DNA of 64,000 bases, taken from assembly GCA_023653055.1 (NCBI GenBank), contig JAMNXR010000017.1:1-64000 (forward strand), written 5' to 3'. Under the pieces are notes generated by a model. It saw only the letters and a list, made by a program, of their open reading frames with translations. It was not told the DNA's origin and did no database searches. The position numbers and the translations under genes were made by a program. This stretch comes from Burkholderiaceae bacterium. GTDB taxonomy: Bacteria; Pseudomonadota; Gammaproteobacteria; Burkholderiales; Burkholderiaceae_B. This document shows, piece after piece, positions 34,503 to 43,381 of the stretch (positions are counted from its first letter, which is position 1; each line of letters begins with the position of its first letter).

Positions 34503-36245
34503 TTGCATGAAGAAAACACCCCCCTAAGTTCGCCCCAGCCACCCGCCATCAACCGCAAGCTGTGGCTCCGCTTTCTAACAATCGCCAATCCATACTGGTT
34601 TTCAGAACACCGCTGGACACTTTGGGCAGGACTTGGCCTGTTAGTCGTTCTACTATTCTTGCAAACCATCAGCAGCGTCATGTTCAACCGCGAATCAGGC
34701 GAGTTCATTTCCGCGCTGGCGGATCAAGACGGCTCGCGCTTTTGGGGCTCAATCTGGCGCTACGGCTACATCTTGACCGCAGCCATCACTATTTTTAGTT
34801 ATTTCTATTTTTTACAAGATACCATCGCCTTACGCTGGAGAAAATGGCTGACCAATCAATTTATGGAGCGCTACTTTAAAGAACGCGCTTACTACCAACT
34901 TGGTCAAGGCAAAGTGATTGACAATCCAGATCAGCGTATCGCCGAGGACATCAATACCTTTACCGCACAATCTCTGTTCTTTGCAACGGTCGTCGTGGGC
35001 TCTGTCATTCAAATCATTGCCTTCGGCGGTGTGCTCTGGTCGATCTCACCCAATCTTATTTATTTTCTGATCGGCTACTCAGCCTTTAGCTCCTGGTTTA
35101 CCGCTGCTGTATTTGGCAAGCCACTGATTGGGTTGAATTTTCTGCAGCTACAGCGAGAGGCAGATTTTCGCTTTGGCTTAGTCCGTGTGCGAGAGCACTC
35201 GGAGCCGATTGCCTTTTACGATGGCGAGGTACGAGAGATCACCTTGTTGCAGCGGATGTTCGCCTTCGTTTTCCACAACCAACAGCGCGTCTTACGCTGG
35301 AAATTGAAACTTAATCTTTTTCAGTTCACCCATACATTTCTCACCGCCGTCATTCCTACCGTAATTGTTGCCAACGACGTCTTGTCCGGTCGCTTAGAAG
35401 TCGGGCTAGCCGTGCAGGCAGCAGGCGCCTTTGCCGCGATGTTGATTGCGCTCACCGTCATGGTCAATCACTTTGAAGGCTTGAGCCGTTTTTCTGCTGT
35501 CATTGAACGGCTCTTTACATTTTCGCAGGCGCTTGAAGCCCAGCAATCGCACATGCCTGACCAGAATGGCAATAAGATTGTGACGCAACGAGGCACCTCC
35601 CTCACCTGCAATCAGCTATCCATCTGTACCCCAACGGGCGAAAGAACACTGATTAAACAACTCAACCTGTCCGTGCAGGCAAACAAAGGCCTCATGATTA
35701 TCGGCGAGAGTGGGACGGGCAAAAGCTCCTTACTACGCGTCATTGCAGGATTGTGGTCGACTGGCTCTGGAGAAATCGTGCGCCCCTCTCGGCATGAGCT
35801 GCTGTTCTTGCCACAACAACCCTATCATCCGCTCGGCGATCTGCGTTGTCAGCTGACCTATCCACAAGTGGAAAAAACCATCTCGGACGAAGAGATGCTG
35901 CATTGTCTCGATTTGGTGAACCTCTCCTCCCTGACCAAACGCTGCGGAGGCTTAGGCGGTGAAATCGACTGGACTAAGGTGCTCTCCGTTGGAGAACAGC
36001 AGCGTCTGTCCTTTGCCCGCGCGCTTTTGGCCAAACCCCGATACCTATTGCTCGACGAATCTACTAGCGCGCTCGATGCGGCTAATGAGGCGCGGCTATA
36101 TTCGCAACTACGTGGACTCGACATCACACCTATTAGCGTGAGTCACAGGCAGGCGCTCTTGGATCATCACTATGAGGTGTTGGTGATTTTGGGAGATAGT
36201 GGCTGGAGAATGGCGCCCGCTTGCGGGTTTAAGTGGGATAGTTAG
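34503..36245 (+). CDS. ABC transporter, fused membrane/ATPase, SbmA-YddA (ABCD) type
   Basis: 580 residues from a TTG start with GGAGAGG upstream; no in-frame ATG is near. Six membrane helices (about 35-340) belong to the ABC_membrane_2 type: RKWLTNQFMERYFKERAYYQLGQGKVIDNPDQRIAEDINTFTAQSLFF is the diagnostic loop with the EAA-like DNPDQRIxxD motif. The ATPase part (about 370-570) has GESGTGKSSL, LSVGEQQRLSFARALLAKPRYLLLDESTSALD. Family members move antimicrobial peptides (SbmA/BacA) or acyl-CoA (ABCD). Cargo unknown. Confidence 0.88.
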   Translation: MHEENTPLSSPQPPAINRKLWLRFLTIANPYWFSEHRWTLWAGLGLLVVLLFLQTISSVMFNRESGEFISALADQDGSRFWGSIWRYGYILTAAITIFSYFYFLQDTIALRWRKWLTNQFMERYFKERAYYQLGQGKVIDNPDQRIAEDINTFTAQSLFFATVVVGSVIQIIAFGGVLWSISPNLIYFLIGYSAFSSWFTAAVFGKPLIGLNFLQLQREADFRFGLVRVREHSEPIAFYDGEVREITLLQRMFAFVFHNQQRVLRWKLKLNLFQFTHTFLTAVIPTVIVANDVLSGRLEVGLAVQAAGAFAAMLIALTVMVNHFEGLSRFSAVIERLFTFSQALEAQQSHMPDQNGNKIVTQRGTSLTCNQLSICTPTGERTLIKQLNLSVQANKGLMIIGESGTGKSSLLRVIAGLWSTGSGEIVRPSRHELLFLPQQPYHPLGDLRCQLTYPQVEKTISDEEMLHCLDLVNLSSLTKRCGGLGGEIDWTKVLSVGEQQRLSFARALLAKPRYLLLDESTSALDAANEARLYSQLRGLDITPISVSHRQALLDHHYEVLVILGDSGWRMAPACGFKWDS

Positions 36246-36289
36246 AACACAGACAATCAGTGTTGTGATGAACTATCCTATTTTTTAAG

Positions 36290-36856
36290 TCAGAGAATGA
36301 TGTCCTGTGGTCTTTTAGAACCTGGCAACGTTTTATCCGCAGGAGGTTGCGGCTGAGGACTTCGATTTCTCGAAGCTGCCAGAGTAAGTACCCTGGTGAT
36401 TGCCTCATTAGAACCTAGCAAGCTGAAACTGCTAATACCAATCTGCCCAGTTTGTAGTGGTGCCGCGAAGTTTACGATTCCGCCTTGTTTAATTGTCCTA
36501 AGCACATCAGCAAAAGGATGCAGGATCTGAAATTTATTAGCGCCAATATTCGCGCACTCAGTAGAGAGTGATGCGGCAGAGTTCACACTGCTCATTAAGG
36601 TTAACGAGCGTGAGCCAGTTTCACAGGACAAGCCATTGTGCAGATAAAAAACACATTGATTGTCAGCACAATACAACCCAAAGGTAGCCGATGTGCCTGA
36701 CGACGTATAGGCCTCAAGGGAGTTGCCTTTAGCCGTAGCACGCCAGTCACCCAAGGTGACTAACTCATCCGCTAGCAACGCTTGGCAGCTAAGTAAGGAT
36801 GTAAAAATAAATAGGCAGTTCAAGCTAAGTTTACGCATTTGTATTTGAAAATTCAT
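36290..36856 (-). CDS. Small secreted protein, unknown function
   Basis: 188 residues. The N-terminus (LSLNCLFIFTSLLSCQALLADE) looks like a signal peptide cut near LLADE, with possible start sites at residue 1 or 7. The mature part has several Cys in pairs (LYCADNQCVFYLHNGLSCETG, STECANIG) and a proline-rich tail (RNRSPQPQPPADKTLPGSKRP). The mix suggests a periplasmic or surface protein with disulfides. I do not recognise it. Convergent with the ABC transporter gene. Confidence 0.55.
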   Translation of the reverse strand: MNFQIQMRKLSLNCLFIFTSLLSCQALLADELVTLGDWRATAKGNSLEAYTSSGTSATFGLYCADNQCVFYLHNGLSCETGSRSLTLMSSVNSAASLSTECANIGANKFQILHPFADVLRTIKQGGIVNFAAPLQTGQIGISSFSLLGSNEAITRVLTLAASRNRSPQPQPPADKTLPGSKRPQDIIL

Positions 36857-37178
36857 CCTTCTTGGTCAGATTTCTTTATACCAAAATAGTAAAGGACTGA
36901 CTAATTCCTGAATCACACAAAACAACTTAGTTTGTCTGCACATTTTTTGTTATTAAACAAAGGGCTTTTGAAAAACATGTCTTAGTTTCTTTACTCTTGG
37001 AAGAGTCCGTAGTGTCTGTTGAAGTACGCCAGTCCCTGTCACTCTAATTAAATCTGTCCCGCTCACTACGCAAGACAGCTTTTGATTATTCGAGGAAGTT
37101 TTGTCACTTTGAGGCAAGTGAGTCTAAAAATTGTCGCTCTTACATGCCGTGATTGAGCTACTCGAGCATCATATCTAC
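36857..37178. other. Intergenic region, no feature recognised
   Basis: 322 bases with no credible ORF, no strong hairpin and no repeat. It would contain the promoter of the secreted protein on the minus strand, but I cannot place its boxes with confidence. Confidence 0.4.
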
Positions 37179-37475
37179 TCAAGATCTCACAATCCCAAAG
37201 ACAATATGCGCAAAAGGTAAAAACGCAATGACACCGACCAGCATGGGATCTTTCAGTTTGAGTTTCATTACGTTGCGAGGTACATACGCGGCTGCAATCA
37301 AAACGAGAGAGTCAAGACTGAAATAAACGGTAATGAGCCAGGCCCAGGACGGGGGGGACCAGACTGTGATGTAGTGAGGTCTGGCTTCTAGATAATCCAG
37401 CGTCATCAACACCAAGCCCGCAATTGAATGCCGTTTTAAGCCACTAATTTCAACCCACTTGTTTAGCACTGACAT
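37179..37475 (-). CDS. Small membrane protein, uncertain start
   Basis: 98 residues if started at the ATG of MSVLNKWVEIS (37475); the track starts at 37541, inside a TetR-like relic read in another frame. Three hydrophobic stretches are visible: HSIAGLVLMTLDYL, WAWLITVYFSLDSLVLIAAAYV and LVGVIAFLPFAHIVFGIV. The sequence looks like a real membrane protein, possibly a remnant of a longer one. I cannot name a family. Its overlap with the broken regulator suggests that this locus has been rearranged. Confidence 0.45.
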   Translation of the reverse strand: MSVLNKWVEISGLKRHSIAGLVLMTLDYLEARPHYITVWSPPSWAWLITVYFSLDSLVLIAAAYVPRNVMKLKLKDPMLVGVIAFLPFAHIVFGIVRS

Positions 37476-37638
37476 TGAGTAAATCTTCGACGCTACGAAA
37501 GCATTTATAGAAAGTTCCTCGAGACACTTGCGCATGCTCAATCACATCTTCTACTTTGATATCTTTAGCAGATTTAATCGAGACCAACCTAGGACTCGTA
37601 GACAAGGGGTGGGAACGCACCTGCGAGTGCTGTTTTTG
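37450..37638 (-). pseudogene. Relic of a TetR-family regulator (helix-turn-helix only)
   Basis: Reading the minus strand up to the TGA at 37450 gives VSIKSAKDIKVEDVIEHAQVSRGTFYKCFRSVEDLLNVSAKQVG, which is the TetR DNA-binding segment. It lines up with HEIDVDDVIQHAQVSRGSFYKYFPSVQASVLALA in the intact regulator at 37823-38503. A stop codon lies just upstream and no ligand-binding domain follows. It is therefore a decayed paralogue. It is not in the ORF track because it is short and lacks an ATG. Confidence 0.75.
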
Positions 37639-37822
37639 TTATTGCCAAAGAGGTGGTAAATAACATTAGCCATCGTTGACTTCTAGCTAGAAAAGGCAAG
37701 CTAAATAGTCAATCCCTCACAACGTAACTGGAACTCGATGAAGCTAAGTAAAGTTAAGCCAGACCAAGTGCTAGCAAGGCCAGTTTAGTTTAGCTAAGCA
37801 TAGCTTGGACATCGAGGTTGTT

Positions 37823-38503
37823 TTAGTCGTCCATCCCAGCGATCTTACCTAGCACGCCAGTTGCGGGGAGTTTCGGTAAAGAAGGCATTGGAATTTTTAA
37901 CAGATCATCTGCTGTTTTTGAATCCAGACCCAAACCCATCAACACTTGATAAAGCACTTTATTTTCATAACCGGTAGACGCAGGCTTACTAAGCATTGAG
38001 TGAACACCACCGATGAGACTGCCAACCAAAAGGTTGCACCCAATTGAAGCAGGCATTTTTGTAAATACCCCTTCTTTAATGCCAAGTTCAACGTCAGCGC
38101 TGATGTGTTTGAAAACGTTGGTATCGGGGTTTTGACTAGGCCAAGGCAGCTGAATGAGAAAATTTCCTATAAGCGGAACTTTCACCAAATAGCGCATCGT
38201 GAGCTTTGATGTAGCAACCAAGCGGGTCGCGGTGTCTGAAATCTGATCCGTGATCGCCTCAATCTCGGTGGTGAGTTCGTTCGTCAGTTGACTTGCCAGA
38301 GCCAGAACGGATGCCTGAACGGATGGGAAGTATTTGTAGAAACTACCCCGAGAGACCTGCGCATGCTGAATCACGTCGTCAACATCGATCTCATGAATCG
38401 ATTTCTCGTACGACAAAGCAAGCACACTAAATATCAGCGTGTTTTGCATTTCCTCACGTCGCGAGGCTGCAACTCTGATTCGATGGTCTTGGATTTTCAA
38501 CAT
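37823..38503 (-). CDS. TetR-family transcriptional regulator
   Basis: 226 residues. The N-terminal helix-turn-helix (about 18-60) reads RREEMQNTLIFSVLALSYEKSIHEIDVDDVIQHAQVSRGSFYKYFPSVQASVLALASQL. The remaining residues form an all-helical ligand domain with no recognisable pocket motif; the C-terminal tail is proline-rich (KIPMPSLPKLPATGVLGKIAG). It probably represses a nearby operon and itself. A remnant of a second, similar regulator lies 185 bases downstream on the same strand, which suggests local duplication then decay. Confidence 0.82.
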   Translation of the reverse strand: MLKIQDHRIRVAASRREEMQNTLIFSVLALSYEKSIHEIDVDDVIQHAQVSRGSFYKYFPSVQASVLALASQLTNELTTEIEAITDQISDTATRLVATSKLTMRYLVKVPLIGNFLIQLPWPSQNPDTNVFKHISADVELGIKEGVFTKMPASIGCNLLVGSLIGGVHSMLSKPASTGYENKVLYQVLMGLGLDSKTADDLLKIPMPSLPKLPATGVLGKIAGMDD

Positions 38504-38761
38504 AGTGTTAGTTTTAAGCCAATTGGATAGTTATATTTATAAAAAATTAAGTGTCGCTGGCTGGGTCAATGTGCTTGACGCATTTGAAACCTCTATTTAA
38601 CAATTTTACAAGCTTAAATGTCACGCGATACTGGGGGTCATCGTTGGGCTTAGCCTAAGTAAATTTAGGCGCTCAGCCCTAGAAAATAAAATACCCTTTG
38701 GACCATTTTTAAGTCTGATTGCCTGTGCGTTTATCCTCGAAAAAGCGCTGTATCCTGGGCC

Positions 38762-39265
38762 TTAAATTTTTTGCTGAACAATCCGTCTACTTTCAGCGGC
38801 GATGCCATCCGAAATATCTTTACGTTTGCGGTTGTAAACACCCCACGTAATTTTTCCTTCGTAAAGCTCTAAGCGATTTTTTTGTGCTGCCGGAAACGCA
38901 ATCATCTTGTTGTAGTCGGCCATCTGCTTGTTAGAGGGTGATGTGAGAGCGAGCGCCTCATTCAATTCGTCAGCGAGTTTGTCATAGGCCTGAGCCCAGG
39001 CATTAAGAGCGTTTTTTTGTGCCAGCGTTATTTTGGTTCTGTCAGACATCATGGCAAGGTTTATATCGCTTGGCGTACAAAAGGTCTTGGCAAAATACGC
39101 AGCGTACTCAGGCTCAAGACAGAAATACTTTATTTTGCTGGTCAACGCACTAACGGTTTCTCTCGGGCTAGGCGAGTCTGACGGCGCAGGTTTTAAGATG
39201 TCGCCACCAGGGGGGACTGCGCATGCGCTAAGCAGCATGGTGAAGAGAATAACAAGTAAGCGCAT
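38762..39265 (-). CDS. Putative lipoprotein, unknown function
   Basis: 167 residues. MRLLVILFTMLLSACAVPPGG is a lipoprotein signal with lipobox LSAC. The mature part is mostly helical (ITLAQKNALNAWAQAYDKLADELNEALALTSPSNKQMADYNKMIAFPAAQKNRLELYEGKITWGVYNRKRKDISDGI), with two early Cys (YFCLEPEY, TFCTPSD). I recognise no family name. It is divergent from the porin gene. Confidence 0.65.
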   Translation of the reverse strand: MRLLVILFTMLLSACAVPPGGDILKPAPSDSPSPRETVSALTSKIKYFCLEPEYAAYFAKTFCTPSDINLAMMSDRTKITLAQKNALNAWAQAYDKLADELNEALALTSPSNKQMADYNKMIAFPAAQKNRLELYEGKITWGVYNRKRKDISDGIAAESRRIVQQKI

Positions 39266-39446
39266 GAGGACTCTCAGTTATAGATACGTTGATTTTATAA
39301 ACGAATTGGTCAGCGCCGCTGGCGTTGATGCACAGTTGTTCATTTTAACGTATTACGATTGCTTTTGACTCGCACGCTTCTGAGTCATTCTTTTGTAAAA
39401 GAATCTTTATATGATTACATATCTTCACCATATTCAGGATATCCAA

Positions 39447-40592
39447 ATGCAACGACTCCGCAAGCATCTCTGCCTTGCATTTTTGGGGCTGGTAGGCACG
39501 GGTGCCTCTTCTGCGCAAAGCTCAGTCACCTTGTATGGTTTAGTGGACGGCGGATTACGCTACTCTTTGGTGAGCAACGAAACAATTAAAAACGTATCAA
39601 ACGTTGGCCTTGCCTACGGCACGCAGTCGGGCAATCGTTGGGGCATCCGAGGGGTCGAGAGCTTGGGTGGAGGCAATAGTGCCTTTTTTCAACTAGAAAG
39701 CGGTTTTGACCTCGGCAATAGCACTTTAGGTCAAAGTAGTCGGATGTTTGGACGTGCGGCCTGGTTGGGTCTACAAAACGCCTCTTGGGGTGACGTACGT
39801 TTAGGCCGAATGACCAACCTTTCCTCAGACTGGCTAGTCAAGTTTGTCGATCCTTTTGGTGGCGATCTCAACCAACTCAACATGGGGCATGCTTTTACCT
39901 CGGGTAACACCCTTCGCCTCAGCAATGTATTGATGTACAGAACGCCAATCTTTAGCAATATCCAAGCCGGTCTTGGGTATTCCTTTGCAACAGGTTTGTC
40001 CTCGAATGGCGGATCTACTGGCTATGACTTTGCAACCAATAACAATTCGCGTCAGTTGACCGCAGGTATCAAGTATGCCGCGGGTCCGGTGTTTGCTGCA
40101 GCCACCTACGAAAAAGCGTTTGCCTCGGGGTCGTCGGATGCTAGCGGCATGACGGTGAGTAATTGGAATATCGGTGCGACGTACGACTTTACAGTCTTCA
40201 AACTGAGTGCGGGGTATGGTCAAACGCGCGACGGTTTCTGGGCGGGCTCGGGTGCTGGGGGTTCAGGTGCGGCGATACCCACCATGCCTTCAGGTAATAA
40301 TTTAGCGGTCGAATTTGTACCTGGCGTTGGCTATAACAGCTACATCGTGGGGGCTACGATCCCAACCAACTCAATTTCTCGCCTCATGATTTCATGGACC
40401 ATGATTTCACCAAATACCGCGATGCAAGACCTCTACTCAGCCGGTAACCAAAATTCTTATAACTTAGGCTACTACTACGACTTTACTAAGCGCACAAATT
40501 TGTACGCCTATGTTGGACAAAGCACAAACTACGCGACCGATCGCGATGCGAAAAGTACTGTCGTAGGTGTGGGATTACGACATCAGTTTTGA
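39447..40592 (+). CDS. Gram-negative trimeric porin (Burkholderiales type)
   Basis: 381 residues from the ATG at 39447, preceded by AGGAT; the track start adds 12 residues. The signal peptide ends GASSAQS, and the mature protein starts SVTLYGLVDGGLRYS, the standard first beta-strand of this porin family. GNRWGIRGVESLGGGNSAFFQLESGF and FGRAAWLGLQNASWGDVRLGRMTN are the usual next segments, and the protein ends with VGVGLRHQF (terminal Phe). It is an outer-membrane diffusion channel. It lies directly before the Pho-type operon, so it may help entry of phosphorus compounds (inference). Confidence 0.95.
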   Translation: MQRLRKHLCLAFLGLVGTGASSAQSSVTLYGLVDGGLRYSLVSNETIKNVSNVGLAYGTQSGNRWGIRGVESLGGGNSAFFQLESGFDLGNSTLGQSSRMFGRAAWLGLQNASWGDVRLGRMTNLSSDWLVKFVDPFGGDLNQLNMGHAFTSGNTLRLSNVLMYRTPIFSNIQAGLGYSFATGLSSNGGSTGYDFATNNNSRQLTAGIKYAAGPVFAAATYEKAFASGSSDASGMTVSNWNIGATYDFTVFKLSAGYGQTRDGFWAGSGAGGSGAAIPTMPSGNNLAVEFVPGVGYNSYIVGATIPTNSISRLMISWTMISPNTAMQDLYSAGNQNSYNLGYYYDFTKRTNLYAYVGQSTNYATDRDAKSTVVGVGLRHQF

Positions 40593-40619
40593 GTGGAGTG
40601 CCAAGCGATAAAACGCTTC

Positions 40620-40663
40620 GTCACAAAACCTTCACACAACAGTCACCCAACGTTCATCTAGCC
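40620..40663 (+). promoter_or_regulatory. Pho-box-like array (four 11-bp units)
   Basis: GTCAC-AAAAC-C, TTCAC-ACAAC-A, GTCAC-CCAAC-G and TTCAT-CTAGC begin at 40620, 40631, 40642 and 40653, so the spacing is exactly 11 bases. This is the layout of PhoB sites (TGTCA-type core plus A/T-rich spacer). It lies 41-84 bases before the ABC-importer start. Confidence 0.7.
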
Positions 40664-40672
40664 TCTCTACAG

Positions 40673-40701
40673 TCGATTCCAGTGTTCTTAACTGGAATCG
40701 A
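40673..40701 (+). promoter_or_regulatory. Inverted repeat just before the importer start codon
   Basis: TCGATTCCAGT and ACTGGAATCGA are perfect 11-bp arms around GTTCTTA, ending two bases before the ATG at 40704. The only GGA resembling a ribosome binding site is inside the second arm, so as RNA it would be masked. Confidence 0.6.
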
Positions 40702-40703
40702 TC

Positions 40704-42383
40704 ATGAAACTTGCTTTCCCCCGTTTAGCCAAATTCATTGCGCTTGCCTTTGCAGGCGTCACGTTGACAGCGCACGTTACACACGCGCAGAATGCCACGC
40801 CGGACAATCGCCCAGTCGTGCGTGTCGCAGTTCAACAGATCTCCAACAGCGGTGCACTCGATCCGTTACGCGAGCAAAGCAACGTTGGCACACGCGTATT
40901 GCCGATGATATACGCAGGTCTCATTCAGCTCGACACTACCGGCGACTTGAAACCCATGGCGGGTATCGCTGAGTCCTGGAAGCGTATCGACGACCGTACG
41001 CTCGAGTTCAAGCTGCGCCCGGGCGTCAAGTTTCATAATGGTGATCCTGTCACAGTTGAAGATATCGCGTTTAGCTTTGGTCCTCAGCGTATGTTTGGTC
41101 AGTCCAAACCTAATACAGGCGCCGCGACTGCTCAGCCTGCAGCCACTGCAAAAGGCGCAGCCGCTGCCGCCAATGATCCCGCTTTTGCTATGGGTCCCAC
41201 ACCTCCACCCGAAGTGGTCGCGGTCGCACGTAATATCTGGCCTTCACTGATTGGCGTTGAGATTGTTGACGACAAAACCGTTCGTCTCGTCAACGCACTG
41301 CCTGACGTGACCCTTGAGGGTCGACTGGCGCGTCTAGGCTCTGAGATTATTTCCAAAAAAGCGTACTTAGCATCCAAGGACTGGAATACGTGGGCGCAAA
41401 ACCCCGTCAGTGCAGGACCTTTTAAAGTCAAAGAGCTCAAACAGGATCAGTCTCTGGTGTTGGTCGCCAATGATGACTATTTTGGTGGTAAACCCAACGT
41501 ACGCGAGATCCGCTACACGGTTGTGCCTGAGGTATCCTCGCGTATCAACGGTTTAATTTCCGGTCAATATGACTTTGTGACGGATATCCCACCCGATCAG
41601 TTCAAACTTATTCAAAACAACCCAAAGTTTGAAATCACCGGTGGTCCTGTGATGAATCACAGACTGGTGGTGTTTGATAAGACCAACGCTGTACTCGCCA
41701 ATCCCAAGATTCGCCAGGCGATGACGCATGCAATCGACCGCAAGGCTATTGTCGATGCCCTGTGGGGTGGTAAAACGACAATTCCCGCAGGCCTGCAGTG
41801 GGAGTTTTACGACAATATGTATATCAAGGACTGGGAAGTCCCCAAATACGACGTCGCTTTAGCTAAAAAACTGTTGAAAGAAGCTGGCTACAAAGGCGAG
41901 CCGATTCCTTTTCGCACGATGAACAACTATTACACCAACCAGACACAGACCGATCAGATCATGCTCGAGATGTGGAAAGCGGTAGGCTTGAATGTTCAGA
42001 TGCAAATGGCTGAAAACTGGTCGCAAATTTTTGAAAAAGGGCCAATGCGTGGTGTACGCGGCTGGTCCAACTCCGCCCCCTTTAGTGACCCTGTCAGCTC
42101 GATGGTCAATCAGCACGGCCCCAGGGGTCAGCAGCAGCGCATGGGTGAGTGGAGTAATGACGAGTTCAACACGCTTTCAAACGTGTTGGTGACCTCGGTA
42201 AATCATCAAGAGCGACGCGAGGCCTTTGCGCGCATGCTGGTGATCGCCGAGCGTGAAGATCCTGCTTACACAGTCTTGCATCGTACGGCCGTGTTTTACG
42301 CCAAGCGCAAGGATTTCGGATGGAAACCTTCACAAACATTCTTGATGGATTTCCGGGCTGAAAACCTTCAACCTCCAAAATGA
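40704..42383 (+). CDS. ABC importer solute-binding protein, oligopeptide/dipeptide type
   Basis: 559 residues with a signal peptide (LAKFIALAFAGVTLTAHVTHA). Type-5 binding protein features: MAGIAESWKRIDDRTLEFKLRPGVKFHNGDPVTVEDIAFSF (the LRxGVKFHdGxxvTaeDV signature) and IRQAMTHAIDRKAIVDALWGGKT. An Ala-rich insertion (AATAKGAAAAANDPAF) interrupts the first lobe. In the type-5 family, ligands include peptides, glycosides and phospho-compounds. The four following ABC genes, the phosphonate monoester hydrolase and Pho boxes suggest an organophosphorus ligand. The stop overlaps the next start (ATGA). Confidence 0.9.
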   Translation: MKLAFPRLAKFIALAFAGVTLTAHVTHAQNATPDNRPVVRVAVQQISNSGALDPLREQSNVGTRVLPMIYAGLIQLDTTGDLKPMAGIAESWKRIDDRTLEFKLRPGVKFHNGDPVTVEDIAFSFGPQRMFGQSKPNTGAATAQPAATAKGAAAAANDPAFAMGPTPPPEVVAVARNIWPSLIGVEIVDDKTVRLVNALPDVTLEGRLARLGSEIISKKAYLASKDWNTWAQNPVSAGPFKVKELKQDQSLVLVANDDYFGGKPNVREIRYTVVPEVSSRINGLISGQYDFVTDIPPDQFKLIQNNPKFEITGGPVMNHRLVVFDKTNAVLANPKIRQAMTHAIDRKAIVDALWGGKTTIPAGLQWEFYDNMYIKDWEVPKYDVALAKKLLKEAGYKGEPIPFRTMNNYYTNQTQTDQIMLEMWKAVGLNVQMQMAENWSQIFEKGPMRGVRGWSNSAPFSDPVSSMVNQHGPRGQQQRMGEWSNDEFNTLSNVLVTSVNHQERREAFARMLVIAEREDPAYTVLHRTAVFYAKRKDFGWKPSQTFLMDFRAENLQPPK

Positions 42384-43381
42384 GTCTTGACCTTCATCAG
42401 GTGAAAAATCAGTCTCCCGAGACGCTCTTGAGCGTCAAAGGACTGACTGTCGCCTTTGCGAACGACACACATGCGCACAGAGTTGTTCACAGCATCGACC
42501 TCGATATTAAAAAGGGAACAGCACTTGGCATCGTGGGCGAGTCGGGGTGTGGCAAAAGCGTGACATGGATGGCGATGTTGGGTTTATTAGGCGCCAAGGC
42601 CCGTGTCTCGGGAAGCGCCAAGCTCTCCGGACAAGAGCTGATCGGTCTCGACGATCGTAGTCTCTCAAAGATTCGTGGCGGTCAGATCGCGATGATTTTT
42701 CAAGATCCTGCCTCTTGTCTCAATCCCGTTCACCGTATTGAAAAGCAATTAGCTGAAAGCCTGGCGTTACACCGAGGCCTATATGGTGCCGAGGCACGCC
42801 AGGTTTCTTTGGATTTACTGGATCGGGTTCAAATGCCCAATGCAGCACAACGCTTGAGTGCCTACCCCCACGAATTATCCGGCGGTATGAATCAACGTGT
42901 CATGATCGCGATGGCCTTGGCGGGCGAGCCCGACTTGCTGGTTGCGGATGAACCCACCACGGCACTCGATGCGACGGTTCAGGCGCAGATTTTGGATCTA
43001 CTCAATCAGTTGCGCAAAGACTCCGACATGGCGCTGGTACTGATTTCTCATGACCTCGGTGTGATCGCAGAAGCGAGTGAGCGTGTAGCCGTCATGTATG
43101 GCGGTCGAATTGTCGAACTTTTACCCACAGACGATTTATTTACTCAGGGTCATCACCCCTATACCAATGGACTCTTGGCCGCGATGCCGTCGATCGAGTC
43201 CGAACAGACCACACTCAAGGCGATTCCCGGCCAGGTACCCAGCGCGGGTACAGACTTTAAGGGCTGTAGCTTTGCACCGAGATGCGATTTCACTCGCGAC
43301 GACTGTCATAACGTCTTACCCGCTCTGCGCAGAGTCCATGTCGAGCATCGTGTGGCATGTCACGTGGAGCGCGCCGCATGA
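42380..43381 (+). CDS. ABC importer ATPase, DppD/OppD type
   Basis: 333 residues. Walker [11 protein letters not shown]-loop FQDPASCLNPVH, signature [32 protein letters not shown] and a C-terminal oligopeptide-type domain with GCSFAPRCDFTRDDC, the Cys-rich segment typical of OppD/DppD. It energises the two permeases that follow. ATGA overlaps join it to the binding-protein gene before and the second ATPase after, so all three are coupled. Confidence 0.93.
   Translation: MSLDLHQVKNQSPETLLSVKGLTVAFANDTHAHRVVHSIDLDIKKGTALGIVGESGCGKSVTWMAMLGLLGAKARVSGSAKLSGQELIGLDDRSLSKIRGGQIAMIFQDPASCLNPVHRIEKQLAESLALHRGLYGAEARQVSLDLLDRVQMPNAAQRLSAYPHELSGGMNQRVMIAMALAGEPDLLVADEPTTALDATVQAQILDLLNQLRKDSDMALVLISHDLGVIAEASERVAVMYGGRIVELLPTDDLFTQGHHPYTNGLLAAMPSIESEQTTLKAIPGQVPSAGTDFKGCSFAPRCDFTRDDCHNVLPALRRVHVEHRVACHVERAA

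Noticed and set aside
37730-37810. AGCTAAG-rich stretch upstream of the TetR gene end
   Set aside because: The similar words are irregular in spacing and give no stable hairpin.
39400-39446. Possible Pho box before the porin (TTACAT...TTCACC)
   Set aside because: The two cores are nine bases apart, not 11, and there are only two.
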